From Artemisia argyi (taxonomy: Eukaryota; Streptophyta; Magnoliopsida; Asterales; Asteraceae): a DNA stretch of 64,000 nt. The stretch spans positions 144,975,106 through 145,039,105 of the forward strand of contig CM060698.1 of NCBI GenBank assembly GCA_030686995.1, written 5' to 3'. Shown piece after piece: positions 1-11,731 of this stretch (the stretch's first letter is position 1; each line of letters begins with the position of its first letter). Below the pieces are notes generated by a model. The model did not search any database, had not been told where the DNA came from, and worked only from the letters and a program-made list of their open reading frames with translations. A program made the position numbers and the translations under genes.

Positions 1-42
1 TTCGGTTTTCCCCGTCGATTTCGGGTGCTTTTGCCATCCCTA
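1..42. mobile_element. Right end of a small hAT-like element cut by the window edge
   Basis: The stretch ends in TTGCCATCCCTA, the mirror of the TAGGRATGRCAA start common in plant hAT MITEs. The complete element at 48112-48803 ends in the related TTGCCATCTCTA and is also rich in GGGG/CCCC. The left end lies outside the window, so no target-site duplication can be checked. Confidence 0.35.
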
Positions 43-997
43 CTAACAACCCATTATCTTTATTATGAACGACAACAAAGTTTGTCGGTGAGAAAGTAAA
101 AATCAGGAGAAATTAACCAAATAAATGGGGACCCGATCATCTTCCAAAAAAGCTGATGGCAAATTGAATAAACGAAAATAACACTGTCGACTTTTGCTTG
201 GGTTATTATCATACACAGAAAAATCTTGTTTGAAATCTTCAAGAGGTTTTGAACCTCTTGTTTTAAAAACCATCATTGTCAAATAGACGACATAATGAAG
301 TAGACTTGAGGATTGACTTAGCATGACTATAATTTGCAATTCGGGCTTCAAGGTAACTTATATACAAGTTGATCAAGTTCGCTTACGAAATAGAGAAATG
401 ATATTTCTTTCTTATTAAACATTCCTACTTATCATATATTATATTTTTATGTGCATATTATCGATACTTTTGAGTTTGTGGATGGCTAACGTTTTTATTT
501 TTCAAGAATTTTTGCATTGAATATTTAAAAGATATTTTCTCTTACTTTTCTTTATCCGAACATCATCAAGTAATCCACCGCCACACGGTTTAAAAGTGGA
601 CTTACAGAACACTCTTGCTTGAGTAAAGTTGTTAAAAGCTTTTTACTATTCTAAAAAGTCATTTAAAGGAGTTTTTTACATTGCATCAAAAGATTTTTAA
701 AAAGCTTTTCAATGAAGACTTGGTAAGTATCAAGTCTTTGCTCAAAGCTTTTGTTATTAAATAGCTTGTGCATTTAAAGCATTAAATGCAAAAAGTCATT
801 TGAGTTTTTAGCATTGGGCATGCTCTTACTGCTAGTCTGCTACGTTTTTAATAAAAGAATATATAAACAATTAAAGTTAGGCCTCACAAGAAACACGTTT
901 AATCACGCTTTAAAGTTTCAATATATATCTCTATTGTAACATAATTTTCTTTGTAGAAAGGAATATGAATTAAAGATTTTTAAAAGGAAAAGCATGT
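43..997. other. Intergenic, no gene seen
   Basis: AT-rich DNA with no long or convincing reading frame. The short minus-strand frame at 103-351 has no recognisable motif. A GGGCATGCTCTTA stretch near 816-828 looks like the right terminus of a Harbinger-type MITE, but no matching left end was found. Confidence 0.5.
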
Positions 998-1299
998 AGT
1001 GTCAGAGGGGAGGGAGTATTTTACTCACTTTCCCTCCCTTCACTCACTCTCAACCAATCGAAATGCGGCATATCATTCCCCACTTTTTTCCTCACTCATT
1101 TATATTTTTAGAGGCGTCATTTCACTCACTCCCAATGGTCATATTTATGGTCCAAGGTTCCAAATTTTTTTTTCCTTCCCGAGCGTGAGTATTTTACTCA
1201 CGGTAGCCTCACTCACCCTTGACTTACTCAAGGCGGCGGTGTTCCCGTGAGTGAGGGAGCCCGCCCCGCACCTTCACTCACCCACTCTCAGTGCCCTTA
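998..1299. mobile_element. MITE-like block with GTGAG-rich hairpins
   Basis: About 300 bp rich in GTGAGT and ACTCAC, with two local hairpins built on GAGTATTTTACTC (around 1014-1027 and 1187-1201). The right edge CTCAGTGCCC is followed by TTA, as in PIF/Harbinger elements. The left terminal repeat matches poorly and no clean TSD is visible, so the class is a guess. The 83-residue frame inside is low-complexity and is not called as a gene. Confidence 0.35.
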
Positions 1300-1425
1300 T
1301 ATCTGATTAATGTTTTTAAATTTGTTCTTAGTATTGATTGAATATACAAAATATGGTAAATAATACTCCGATATATTATACAGTGAACTATATATATTAA
1401 TCCACCAAAATCCATATTGTAAACA

Positions 1426-1819
1426 GGGTAAGGATCCAGTGAGAAGAAAACTTAAAATGAAAAGAATGAGAAATAACTATAAACGCATATTTGAGATGCA
1501 TCGACTTGAATTAGATGCATCTCTATTCATTTAGATGCATCCCACTTTGTTTCGAAAGTGATTTTGAAGTGAAAACGATGCATAGTAGTACTAACAAAAA
1601 ATTTGGCCCGCAGAGGACGAAAAATACATAGGATTCATCTAACTTGATGAAATGCGTCTAATATATGTATATGCATCTAATTTTTAGCTAGAAAATATAT
1701 TATGGTGCATCTAAAAGATTAGAGATGCATCTAATTCAAGTCGACACATTTCAAATGTGTATTTATATGTATTTCTCATCCTTCTCATTTTAAGGTTTCT
1801 TCTCATTTGATCATAAGTA
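1426..1819. mobile_element. Mutator-like MITE with long terminal inverted repeats
   Basis: The first and last roughly 90 bp are inverted copies of each other: GTGAGAAGAAA near 1439, AGATGCATCGACTTGAATT near 1494, and their complements at 1730-1812. The exact 10-bp direct repeat ATTGTAAACA lies on both sides (1416-1425 and 1820-1829), close to the 9-bp duplication typical of Mutator-like elements. The centre is packed with GATGCATC motifs. There is no coding capacity, so it is non-autonomous. Confidence 0.8.
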
Positions 1820-2057
1820 ATTGTAAACATTCTTTCTTATCGATTATAACATGTAAGATAAATGATATTTTATCTTAAACATCCTTTTGAAAATATTCTT
1901 AAGGAATACTTGACGAAATTTCATATTTTCATATTAGAAATCAGCACCGTAGGTTAATAACGATATGATATTATAAATATACTAAAAGGTAAGAGATTAC
2001 TGTAGCAAACATTGTGCTTGCTACAGTTGTATCTACAGTAATTTTTTTTTTGTTAAC

Positions 2058-2093
2058 GGTCGTTAGTTATTTAACAGCTGTTAACTAACGACC
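2058..2093. repeat. 12-bp perfect inverted repeat (hairpin)
   Basis: GGTCGTTAGTTA at 2058-2069 is the exact complement of TAACTAACGACC at 2082-2093, with a 12-bp loop. The hAT element starting at 2093 is inserted at the edge of the right arm, so its target duplication CTAACGAC comes from this hairpin. It probably belongs to an older DNA element. Confidence 0.7.
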
Positions 2094-2860
2094 AATGTTT
2101 TAAAAATCGCGCCTACTCCCTAAATCCCTCGAGGCTCTAGCCTTTGGGATTTTTTTAGATCGAGGCTCACGACATGCATGAATCCCATGAAAATCGCAGC
2201 GCCTTGGGGAATTTTGCGCTTTTGCGCCTTGGGGATTTGTGCGCCTAGAAGATGTAACGGGGTTTTGGCCTTTTTTTCTTAATAGTAAGATACATTTTGG
2301 GCTTACATGTTATATACATTTGGCCCTTTAAGTTATAAAGTATATAATAACCCTAATATTTTAGAAAATAACTAAAACACACAATCAACAAAGAATTATG
2401 TTTTTTTTGTAATCTAATGTCTAAGAATAGTAGCTTATTAACATATACAAATGTTGTTTATTTAGTGTTAAGTGTTACCAAACAATTATAGATTTTTGTT
2501 GTTGATAGTTGATAGTTTGATACATGGTAATTTGTTAAATTTTATAAGTCATAAACTCATATATTGTAATATATATTCACGAATTTAGGGTAGTTCACGG
2601 ATTCTGATATGTTGCTTGCTTAATATTTTGGGTTTAAATGCAATCTTTGTTAGATGTAATAACTATTAAGTGGCATTATGCATTGAATATTGATATTTTT
2701 GTGTTATTTAAACTGCATAAGTTGTCACATATGTTATAAAAAAAACCTAAATGCATAGTGCGCTTCATATTTATGAATCCCGCGCCTTGGTTTGCGCCTC
2801 GACTCGAGGCTCTTTGACCTCCTTTGCGCCTTAGTGCGCCTTGAGCCTTTCAGAACATTG
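2093..2860. mobile_element. Non-autonomous hAT element, 768 bp
   Basis: Starts CAATGTTTTAAAAATCG and ends TTTCAGAACATTG, giving short imperfect inverted ends. The exact 8-bp TSD CTAACGAC is at 2085-2092 and 2861-2868; eight bp is the hAT signature. The outer ~120 bp on each side carry repeated GCGCC/CGAGGC motifs (GCGCCTTG, CTCGAGGCTC) in opposite orientation, typical subterminal repeats. No transposase frame. Confidence 0.8.
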
Positions 2861-3162
2861 CTAACGACTATTATCTTTAACATTTAAAAAAAAAATTGTA
2901 CGCACTTTGTCCTTCATCTCAGTAGTTCATTACAAATTTAGTCCTCAAATAATTTACATAAATGGTCATTCATGTTATACAACAATTGCAAAGTCAGTCC
3001 TAAGTAACTAACTTCACGTTAAGTAGCTAACGGCAACAAAAGAATTCAGCGACAACGCGCGGGTACCAAACTCGTGTCCACTAAAGTTTAGGAGAATATA
3101 GCTTTTTATATTAGGCGAACAAATTACGAGACCCAAAAACTTTTTGAAAAGGGTTATATACT

Positions 3163-3533
3163 TATATATTATTTTTTTACGACTTTGACAATTTTCCTAA
3201 GCGTACGCAGGGGCGGAGCCAGGATTTTTAGTTAAGGGGGGCCGATCGTGCTTAAGGCAAGTCATAGTGATGGATATTGTTTCAGAATTTAATCTATAGT
3301 GTTGTTTTTTTATTGTTTAGGTTATTCATTATTGGATTTTGTAGGTATGCCTATAAAAATAAGGATTGCTGAATGTAAAAAACTAGTAGAAAAATGGCTC
3401 GTAGTCTAAGTAAATAATGAATGAAGTGGGTTGATTAGGGGTGGCTCAGCACCCACTAGTCACCTTACTAGCTCCGCCCCTGAGCGTACGTATATTATTT
3501 TTTACGACTTTGACAATTTTCCTAAGCGTACGT
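3163..3533 (+). repeat. Tandem ~43-bp repeat split by a MITE
   Basis: The unit containing TTTTTACGACTTTGACAA and TTTTCCTAAGCGTACG occurs at about 3166-3207 and again at 3491-3530. The hAT MITE at 3208-3482 is inserted at the boundary and duplicated AGCGTACG from the unit end. Confidence 0.75.
3208..3482. mobile_element. hAT MITE, 275 bp
   Basis: Terminal inverted repeats CAGGGGCGGAGCCAGG and AGCTCCGCCCCTG with the exact 8-bp TSD AGCGTACG at 3200-3207 and 3483-3490. The CAGGGGCGGAGCCAGG end is a very common plant hAT MITE terminus. No coding frame. Confidence 0.9.
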
Positions 3534-5106
3534 ATATATAAATATTCTATTTCTAGAAATTATAAGTAGATAAACGTGGTAAGTTATGTGGTCTAGAAAA
3601 ATAAATTAAGTTAGGTCCACCTCCACCACGATGGACGCAGAGCTTGACTTGGTCTAAAAGCAATTTGTCAATTCTCTTTAATATGTATCCATATTGTGGG
3701 TCCATTAACTACTCGTACTTTGTTTCACATCCACGAAGGAAATATCTACACTTGAAGAGTTAAACGTTGTGAACATAACATAAGTTACCACTTGCTAAAA
3801 TACCTCTCTATAACGTTGGTGGGGGGTGAGGTATGGTTTTTTTTTTTTTTTTTTAACATGATTGCCACCACTCATAAAAGTCTATTTATGCTAAAATACA
3901 TGATCAATAAAAATCAAAAGGTTTATAGCCCAGTCTACAAGACACTGTAAAATACTTTTCGATCTATAGCATAGTTGTGTGTTCATATTTTATTAGAGCA
4001 TGCGTTAAAAGATATTTATGCTGTACGTAATGTAACGTGATTGTTAGTTGTATTTTCAAAAAATATACTCAGTAAGAATTTGTATTCATTTTAATAATAA
4101 AGAAAGTTTGAAAATATCATAGAAAGTGATGTCACACGAGAAACAAATGTCTATCAATTTTACTTTTTATAAAAGTCTCTTCTACCGTGTCCTTGACTCT
4201 TTGCGCTATCTGTGTAAGGAAGTCAAGTCAACTACAAAGTAGCGATCCCACAAGCAACTTTTCTTGCAATTATATCGAAGGTGTTACGCCATCCAAAATT
4301 ATTCCACACATGACACATCGTGAGAAAATTTTGATATAAAATTTCTATTAGTGTACAATTTCTTTGGTATGTATAGTGAATGTATGAAATAATAACTTTA
4401 TTGGAATATTAACTAATTTTGTTGAATAACAAGGTTTTAAACCCGCACGTTGTCGCGGGATGTTTCAATATTAAGGTATGCATGCTCACCCGGGTCCGAG
4501 TAATCTCAAAAAAATGGGCCACAAATGAACCGGGCTGCACTTAGTATTCGGTAACTGTAGCAAACAAAAAAAAAAAAAAAAAAAAAAAAAACAAGGCGGG
4601 TTACTGTAGCAAGCCAAAAAAAAAGCCCAAGAGCCCGTTACTGTAGAAAAACAGTAAAACGGGGAACTGTTCATCAAAGCCACGGGAAATGTATATATTT
4701 ATAATATTATACACACGAAACAATCGATGTTCACATATGTTCTTAAAGACAAATCATTCATATTCTAATCACAACCCTATCTTAGAGGCATTTTTTTATA
4801 TTCACTCGAGTTTATGATTTGTGCATGTGTAAAAAGGACATAGACATAACTTTGTTGACTGAAAAAAAAGTATTAACTTATATATTTTTGAAAGAGTATT
4901 ACTAAAATTTCTTACAATATTCTTCTATTAATCTTTTACATACACAATAATATTATATATTTATTTTTCACTTATTTTTTTTCTGCTTTCAAGCTGTCAA
5001 TTTTAACACTTATCAAGATATTATGAGTAGAAAAATAAATAGAAACAATTTGTAGGAGAAAATAACATTTTTCATTAAGAAAACAACTAACCACATAGAA
5101 ATGTAA
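3534..5106. other. Intergenic, no gene; poly(A) and a Helitron-like hairpin
   Basis: No credible gene. Contents: a T-run near 3837-3854; a CCCGC(8)GCGGG hairpin at about 4442-4459, resembling a Helitron 3' hairpin but without a visible CTAG; a 26-bp poly(A) at 4566-4591; and three to four copies of a TTACTGTAG motif between 4551 and 4650. The antisense frame at 4486-4683 arises from the poly(A) and is rejected. Confidence 0.5.
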
Positions 5107-5308
5107 GATCATCTCCGATGGGAGGTTGAAAAAATGTTAAGAATTGGTTGAATATGGGTTTGATTAATAAGTTGGTATTGTTGAACCTATTGATTGACCT
5201 ATTGATTAGCCTATTGATAAATTAATGTGTTTGTTAAAAGTAAGTTGAGATTTATACAAAAGAATTTTTTGTATTGGAGGGGTCAATTCATGTTTGCATT
5301 GGATGCTC
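5107..5308. mobile_element. PIF/Harbinger-type MITE, 202 bp
   Basis: Inverted ends GATCATCTCCGATGG and GCATTGGATGCTC flanked by the 3-bp TSD TAA (5104-5106, 5309-5311). The interior repeats CCTATTGATT. No coding frame. Confidence 0.65.
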
Positions 5309-5574
5309 TAAGTAAATGAAAGACATGTGATATGTTTTTCTTGACTAAAACAACCTAGTAATACAAATTTTTATTTATACAAGCCATGATTGGACAACTT
5401 TTTTATATACGGGTTAAAACAAAGAGTTAATTCACAAACGACATACACTTTTAATTGATCAGAATAATACGTCATATGCAAATAAAGTGTCAAAAGAAAA
5501 GTATATACAGTAAAATTCGATTCTCATATTTCAGGATCAAACCTCAAACAATTGTCACATTTGTTTACAAAATA

Positions 5575-5767
5575 CTCTCTCCGTCTCATATTAAGTGTCC
5601 ACGAATTTTTGAATGTCCTAAATTAAGTGTCCACTTGTACTTTTCAACCAATAAAATGAGACTTTAATTGGTAAAAATAATATTTGATTGGTGGAGAGTT
5701 TAGTTAGTAGAATCTTCTAAAATTTTATGAATTATGAAAATGGACACTTAATATGGGACAGATGGAG
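5575..5767. mobile_element. Stowaway (Tc1/mariner) MITE, 193 bp
   Basis: Left end CTCTCTCCGTCTCATATTA, right end TAATATGGGACAGATGGAG, flanked by TA at 5573-5574 and 5768-5769. The CTCCGTC/GACGGAG-type ends and TA target are the Stowaway signature. The AAGTGTCCAC motif is repeated inside. Confidence 0.85.
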
Positions 5768-5769
5768 TA

Positions 5770-6173
5770 GAAGATTTTACGAATATCACAATATGTTTGC
5801 ATATATTTCTTGAAAAAGTCACATATGTCATTATAATAAATATTAAAATACATAACATAATTCGCCTTGTCATGTAAAAATTCCATCGGGAAATAAAAAA
5901 ACATGATATGCCATAGTAGCTGGCAGACAGGTAGATGAGATGATATACCCAGTCAAACTAGGACAAAAGTGCTGCTGAGAAACTTCTGTTCCACCTTTTA
6001 GTACTAATTTTCACTCTGATCACGATATCTTTGGCCTTGTCTTTTTCTTTCTTTATGTGAACACGTATTTTCTTTTCCCATTTTACTACGAGTACTACTA
6101 ACCCTTTTTATATCCCTTTATATCCCAAGTTTTTATTTTGTAATTCATCATCATTCATTTTAATCAGCACAAC
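5770..6173 (+). promoter_or_regulatory. Upstream region of the kinase gene
   Basis: Two TATA-like stretches, TTTTTATATCCC and CTTTATATCCC, lie at about 6104-6125, 50-70 bp before the kinase ATG at 6174. This implies a short 5' leader. The Stowaway MITE ends about 400 bp upstream of the ATG. No further regulatory site could be assigned by eye. Confidence 0.4.
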
Positions 6174-9100
6174 ATGGGCAACTGTTTAAATTCTTCTTCT
6201 ACTGCTAAAGTCGACTCTACCCTTAGCATCTCTGGTAATTATACATAGTTCATAAATTTTTATGTTTCTAGCTAGCTTATGTTTTTTTGTTGTTGTTGTT
6301 ATATATCATTTGATCATAATCTGGAAAGTATAGTATTTTGTTAGAGATCTTGTATTTGAATTGAGCTAGATAGCTATAGTTCAAAACTCAAAAGTCAACC
6401 TTATTTTCTTCAAATTTTGATCTTAGTTAATGGATTGAGGTTTGGTTATTGTTGGAAACATGTGATGCATATTTCATAAGTATTATTTAATGAGAAATCA
6501 TGTTAAGGGATTAAGTGTCTTAATAAGAGGTCTCGAGTTTAATTCCTGTTAGCTTTGGACTCCTTGGGGCCTCCTGCTCTAGATATATTATCCAGAATCA
6601 TTGATGGTTAGTGATTATTTTTACACGGCCGGAGGTCCTTCTGGAAGCAGTCTCTCTACTGTCGGTTTATCCTGGTGGTAGGGGGTAGGATCTGTCTACA
6701 TTTCACCTCTCCTTACCCTGGCAGGATTGAGTTTTGTTGTTGTATGAAGGGTTAGTGATTGCGGGGGTGTTTATTACAAGTACTTATCATAGTATTGCTT
6801 TTTCGAGATGAGTGTTGTTTTTTTTTTTTTTTTTTTTTTTTTGTTTTTTTTTTTTTTTTTTTAATTCAATCTCACTTAAAAATAATCAAATACAGTAAAG
6901 AATTTTTATATTTAGATGGGCAGTTTTAATCAGCAATAAAACTGCTTATTTTCTGCAAAAGAATGTGATATTTGCAAAATTGCAAACACCATGTAAATAT
7001 TTGCAAGACGCTAAAAGACGAGAATTGTGTTTCGGATTTCGTAGTTATTATTATCATGGGCGTTAGCAATTCTAACTGGTTATATCTTCTCAGGGATGTC
7101 GAAAGTGGGTAGCAAAATGAGTTCATCTTCGGGTCCATCTAGTATGACCATTTCAACATTTAGTGGTGGGAGTAGTAGTATTGATAGTATTCCTACACCA
7201 AGATCCGAAGGCGAAATTTTGTCATCTCCAAATTTGAAATCTTTCTCCTTTTTGGAGTTGAAAAATGCCACTAGAAACTTCCGCCCCGATAGTCTTCTTG
7301 GTGAAGGAGGATTTGGGTATGTTTTCAAAGGTTGGATTGACGAGGTTACACATTTGGCTTCAAAACCTGGATCCGGAATGGTCATTGCTGTCAAAAAGCT
7401 GAAACCGGAAGGCTTTCAAGGCCATAAGGAATGGCTGGTATGCATCTTTTCACTCCCGTATTCCAAATGCCAAATTTGTTTGCCTAAAGTCTCAACATAC
7501 TTTTCCATTTGTCATGTTTTAGTCATTGTACGAATTCTGTGCTTGTACTCTGTAGCAAAAAAGAACCCCTTAAAGCTGGCTATCAAGATGACACTTTCAT
7601 ATAACAATGTTTTATATATAGTGTTAAGTTTATATAGAAGTGTTAAAGAAAGCGGGTTACAAAACGACCCAAATGTTACAGAGCCTGTTTATAACATAGA
7701 AGTACAAAAAAAGGTAGATTGACTAAAATAGGACAAATGATCAATTATGTTTGTATTTTCTGCAACAAATAACAACCTTTTTGTGATCGTTAGCTGATTG
7801 TTTGTTGTTTGCAGACGGAAGTAACCTATCTCGGGCAGCTACACCATCCTAATCTTGTGAAACTTATCGGCTACTGCACTGAGGGTGATAATAGGCTCTT
7901 GGTTTATGAGTTCTTGCCTAAAGGAAGCTTGGAAAATCATCTTTTTAGAAGTACGTTTATTGCTTATATTCCACAATTTTTCTTTTTATATAATTTTGTG
8001 CTGCTAGTGTTATAAGTATATAGGTCTTTAATTTTTTAATGTGAGCTTGTGGGGCGGGGTCTGATTCGACCATTGAACGTTTTGTTTGGATTTACTTGCA
8101 GGGGGCCCTCAACCACTTCCATGGGCAACACGGCTTAAAGTAGCTATTGGTGCTGCGAGAGGCTTAGTTTTTCTTCATGATGCTAAAGATCAAGTTATAT
8201 ATCGTGATTTTAAGGCTTCAAACATCCTTCTTGATGCGGTATGATAAATGCTTTATGTTCAAATACACAGGGGGGATGTGCTTTTTGAATCCGGTTATTG
8301 GAATTTGAAGGGCTAATAATCTGTTTTAAGTGTTCAATAAAGTGATGATGATTGTTTTTATCCAACTAATTAGGGGTTAAATAATTACTTTAATAATTTC
8401 TGAATAAGAACTAATGATTTATCCAACTTTTCTAGCCAGATTTTCATTACTGATAAGGCTAATAAGTTGTATATTTATTGGAACAATATACCGTGGAATG
8501 ATTTTAAAAGAATAACTAACCAATAATTTGCAGAATGCTTTTTTCTTAGAGTATCTAAAACATCTTTTCATATTTTAAAAACACATATTCAGCTTCAAAA
8601 TGTAGTCTTTCATAATTCACTTATTGTGCTATGTCAAACACAAAGATTCAAGAAGCTCATTTCTTGCCTTCATGACACAGGAATTCAATGCAAAACTATC
8701 GGATTTTGGTTTAGCGAAGGCAGGGCCAACCGGTGATAGGACGCACGTGTCAACTCAAGTAATGGGCACACACGGATATGCAGCACCTGAATACATTGCT
8801 ACAGGGCGGTTGACCGCAAAGAGCGATGTATACAGCTTTGGGGTTGTTTTGTTAGAACTACTCACTGGTCGTCGTGCTGTTGATAAAGAAAAAGTTGGTG
8901 TCGAACAAGATCTTGTTGAATGGACAAAACCGTATCTAGGAGACAAACGACGATTGTTTAGGATTATGGATACTAAATTGGAAGGACAATATCCTCAGAA
9001 AGCTGTGTACACTGCAGCTACACTTGCACTACAATGTCTAAGTATAGAACCTAAAACCAGACCTAAAATGTCTGATGTTTTAGCCAGTCTTGAAGAGCTT

Positions 9101-9241
9101 CAAACTGCTAAAAATGCGTCAAAAGATCATCGAACGGTGTCTAGTCCGGCTCCTAAATCGCCAGCTGGGCATCGTCAACGCCGTTTGACACCCTCGGCTT
9201 CTCCTTTGCCTACTCCACGACAAAGTACTTCAGTAAGATGA
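6174..9241 (+). CDS. Receptor-like cytoplasmic kinase VII (PBL/APK2-like), 412 aa, five exons
   Basis: A serine/threonine protein kinase of the RLCK-VII family, which relays signals from receptor kinases at the plasma membrane. Exons by GT-AG rules and phase: 6174-6234, 7094-7437, 7815-7950, 8102-8238, 8681-9241. The start MGNC fits N-myristoylation and palmitoylation. Kinase landmarks: glycine loop GEGGFG (residues 90-95), ATP lysine in VIAVKK (K121), helix-C glutamate E137, catalytic loop YRDFKASN (D216; Tyr replaces the usual His of HRD, as in this family), DFG 234-236, activation segment [13 protein letters not shown] 261-263. The Ser/Pro-rich tail ends in TSVR. Length and the [10 protein letters not shown] and [22 protein letters not shown] stretches are closest in my memory to Arabidopsis APK2A/APK2B (PBL2/PBL3). 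All exons keep frame with no stops, so it appears functional. Reading into intron 2 (7438-7722) is only retention. Confidence 0.93.
6500..6746 (+). mobile_element. SINE-like insertion in intron 1 of the kinase gene
   Basis: Contains GAGGTCTCGAGTTTAATTCC (near 6527), a degraded RNA polymerase III B-box-like motif, followed by GCAGTCTCTCTAC and GGGGTAGG blocks. It ends in TTGTTGTTG (around 6733-6744), the tail style of plant Au-type SINEs. The left edge is uncertain. It lies well inside intron 1 and should not alter the protein. Confidence 0.45.
6817..6862 (+). repeat. Poly(T) tract in kinase intron 1
   Basis: About 45 T residues broken by a single G at 6843. It may be the reversed poly(A) tail of an old retroposon or a simple repeat. 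Confidence 0.8.
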
Positions 9242-9345
9242 TAAGAAAACACATGGATTCACTTCAGTTTTAGTTATTTGTGTGTATATGATGATGTATA
9301 TTTAATGTACCGTTTCCATTGCACTAGAATTTGTTTTATCAGTTT

Positions 9346-11620
9346 ATAGGCGGCAGTAATAACCATTCTGACATAATATATATGTATAAGGGTCGAAAAT
9401 GGTATTTTTGGTTGATTTGTAGTAACTACATTTCCCTCTGGTCTGAATTACATAATTATATCACTTCTTGCCAAGCTATTTGGGTACTCTTTGGTGATTT
9501 TAATTCAGTAAGATGTTCTTCCGAAAGAGCGGGATCCATTTTTGTTGCAAATGGAGTACATGGTTTTAATAATTTCGTCGCTAGTGCCGGGTTGTTTGAG
9601 TTTCAGTTAGGTGGTCGAAGATTCACAAGGTTTAATAAAGAAGGATCTAAAATGAGCAAGTTAGATCGTTTCTTTGTTATTCACAATTTTCTTGATCATT
9701 GACCATTGGCTTCCGTCACTGCTTTGGCAAAAACCATTTTGGATCACTGTTCCATTCTTCTCAAGGTTGGACTTCCTGACTTTGGTCCCAAGCCTTTTCG
9801 TATTTTTAATTACTGGTTGGGTCTTCCTGAGTTCAATGAGCTTATTGAGTCCACATGGCGTGCAAGGTCCTTTAGGGGCTGCGGGGATATCATTCTAAAA
9901 AGTAAGATAAAGCATCTTAAAACATCAATTAAGTCTTGGTCTGTTAACAAGACAACTGAGATGAAGATTATGAAATCTGATCTTTTGAGATGCATTGAAG
10001 ATTGGGATCTCAAAGCTGAATGTGGGCTCCTTACGGATACTGATTGTTTGGCTCGTGAGGCTGACATTTTTCAGTTCATATCTGATACTGATTGTAAAGA
10101 AACGAGCCGTAAAAGATCGCATCAATGGGTTGTCGTGGGGTGGAAACTATGTTACATTTCCAGATGCAATAAAGGAGGCGGCTTTCTCTCATTTTCAAGA
10201 GCGTTTTAAAGAACCCGTTTATATATGCAAGGCCTCGATTTCGCAGAAATATGTTCTGTACTCTTGATTCTCTTGACGCTGAATTCCTTGAATCAAGTTT
10301 TTCTATGGAAGAAATTAAACAGGCTGTGTGGAGTTGTTCATGCTCAAAATCCCCAGGGCATGACGGGCTTAATTTTGATTTTCTAAGGAGGTACCACGAA
10401 ATCATCAAAGTCGATTTTTACAAATGTATAAAGCATTTTGAATCCACAGGCCACTTCGCAAGAGGATGCAATCCTTCCTTCACAATTCTTATCCCAAAGA
10501 AGTGTGACCCAATTGAAATTTTAGATTTATAGCCAATTAGCCTTATTGGTTGCGTGTACAAGGTTCTTGCTAAACTTTTATCATCTCGTTTGGAGAAAGT
10601 TATTTTTCATAAAATTATTGGTCCTAATCAAACGACTTTAATCTCTGGGAGCAAATTCTTGACGGTGTCTTAATTGCAAATGAAATTATTAATTATGCAT
10701 CAAGGAATGACTTAAAGCTTTTATTGTACAAAGCTGATTTTTAAAGGGCGTTTGATAGTGTAAATATGAGTTTTCTCTTCGATATAATGTCCCAAATGGG
10801 TTTCTGTTCAAAGTGGTGCTCATGGATTAAGGGCTGCTTAACTTCTACAACAGTTCCGATTCTTGCAAATGGTTCTCCAACTAACGAGTTTGATGGAACG
10901 TGGTTTACGTCAAGGGGACCTCGCCATTCATCTTCCTAATTGTTGTTGAAGCTCTTCAAGTATCCATCATTGAGACGTGCACTAAAAATCTTTTCAAAGG
11001 TCTGTATTTAAATGAGGATAACGCTAATTTATCCCTTCTCCAATACGCATATGATGCGCTCTTTTTTGTGAATGGTCATTGTGGAATGCAAAAAAACTAG
11101 TAATGGTCCTAAAGTGTTTTCAAGATGCATGTGGCCTTCGTGTTAATCTTGCTAAAAGCAAATTATATGGCATTGGTATTAACTCAGAAGAGGTTAATAG
11201 AGCTGCTACTATCCTTAATTGTGGCTACAACTCTCCTCTTTATATACTTAGGACTCCCGGTCGGAAAGAAAATGAACCGTGTGGAGAGTTGGAGTGAGGT
11301 TATAGATCCCTTTACAAATCGTTTTCCTCATGGAAATAAAAAATTCTCTCAACATGAGGTCTCATGACTTTTACAAAAGTTGTCATGGGTAGTCTGCCGT
11401 TATTTTATTTTTCTATTTTTAGAGCTCCATCAAGGATCTTCATAAGTTAGAAATATTCGTTCTTTTTTCTTTCGGGGCTTCAAAGATGGAAGTACGGGTA
11501 TTTCATGGATCAAGTGGAGCAAAGTTTGTTCTAATAAAAATGTTGGGGATTTGGGGGTTGGTTCTCTAAAAGCGTTGAATCTTGGTCTTTTGGGAAAATG
11601 GAGATGGAGTTTTTTGTCGG
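9346..11620 (+). mobile_element. Degenerate 5'-truncated LINE: endonuclease and reverse transcriptase remains
   Basis: Non-LTR retrotransposon starting just past the kinase 3' flank. The endonuclease (9466-9702) shows GDFN (9493-9504), LGGRRFTRFN and LDRFF, then a stop where LINEs have Trp (9703). The frame resumes to 10209. The reverse transcriptase (about 10300-11300) shows KSPGHDGLNFDF, LIPKK, a stop at 10531, PISLIG and YKVLAKLL, with several frameshifts. The catalytic YADD box reads YAYD (11044-11055), removing an essential Asp. The stretch 11559-11613 encodes LGLLGKWRW, the usual region after the RT. Stops, frameshifts and the lost catalytic Asp make it inactive. The missing C-terminal part resembles the block at 28425-28786 beyond the nested LTR elements. 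The left edge is estimated from the kinase-fragment copy at 37338-37575. Confidence 0.85.
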
Positions 11621-11731
11621 TAATTTGAGTGTTACCAACTATTTTAAGTGATTGTGTTTTACTTGAGACCAATGGGTTTATACAATGTTAGCCTAAGACA
11701 AGTTAGAAGGTCGAGTGCACACTCGTCATAG

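Noticed and set aside
1999..2040. TTACTGTAGCAA motifs (also near 4551-4650 and 49208) as a regulatory family
   Set aside because: Short, common in plant repeats, irregular spacing and no gene nearby.
7438..7722. Extension of the kinase frame past exon 2
   Set aside because: A good GT donor at 7438, an AG acceptor before 7815 and family similarity all point to an intron. The extension has no kinase sequence.
9331..11672. Host gene or intact retrotransposon downstream of the kinase
   Set aside because: Endonuclease and RT motifs identify a LINE. Multiple stops, frameshifts and YAYD show that it is dead.
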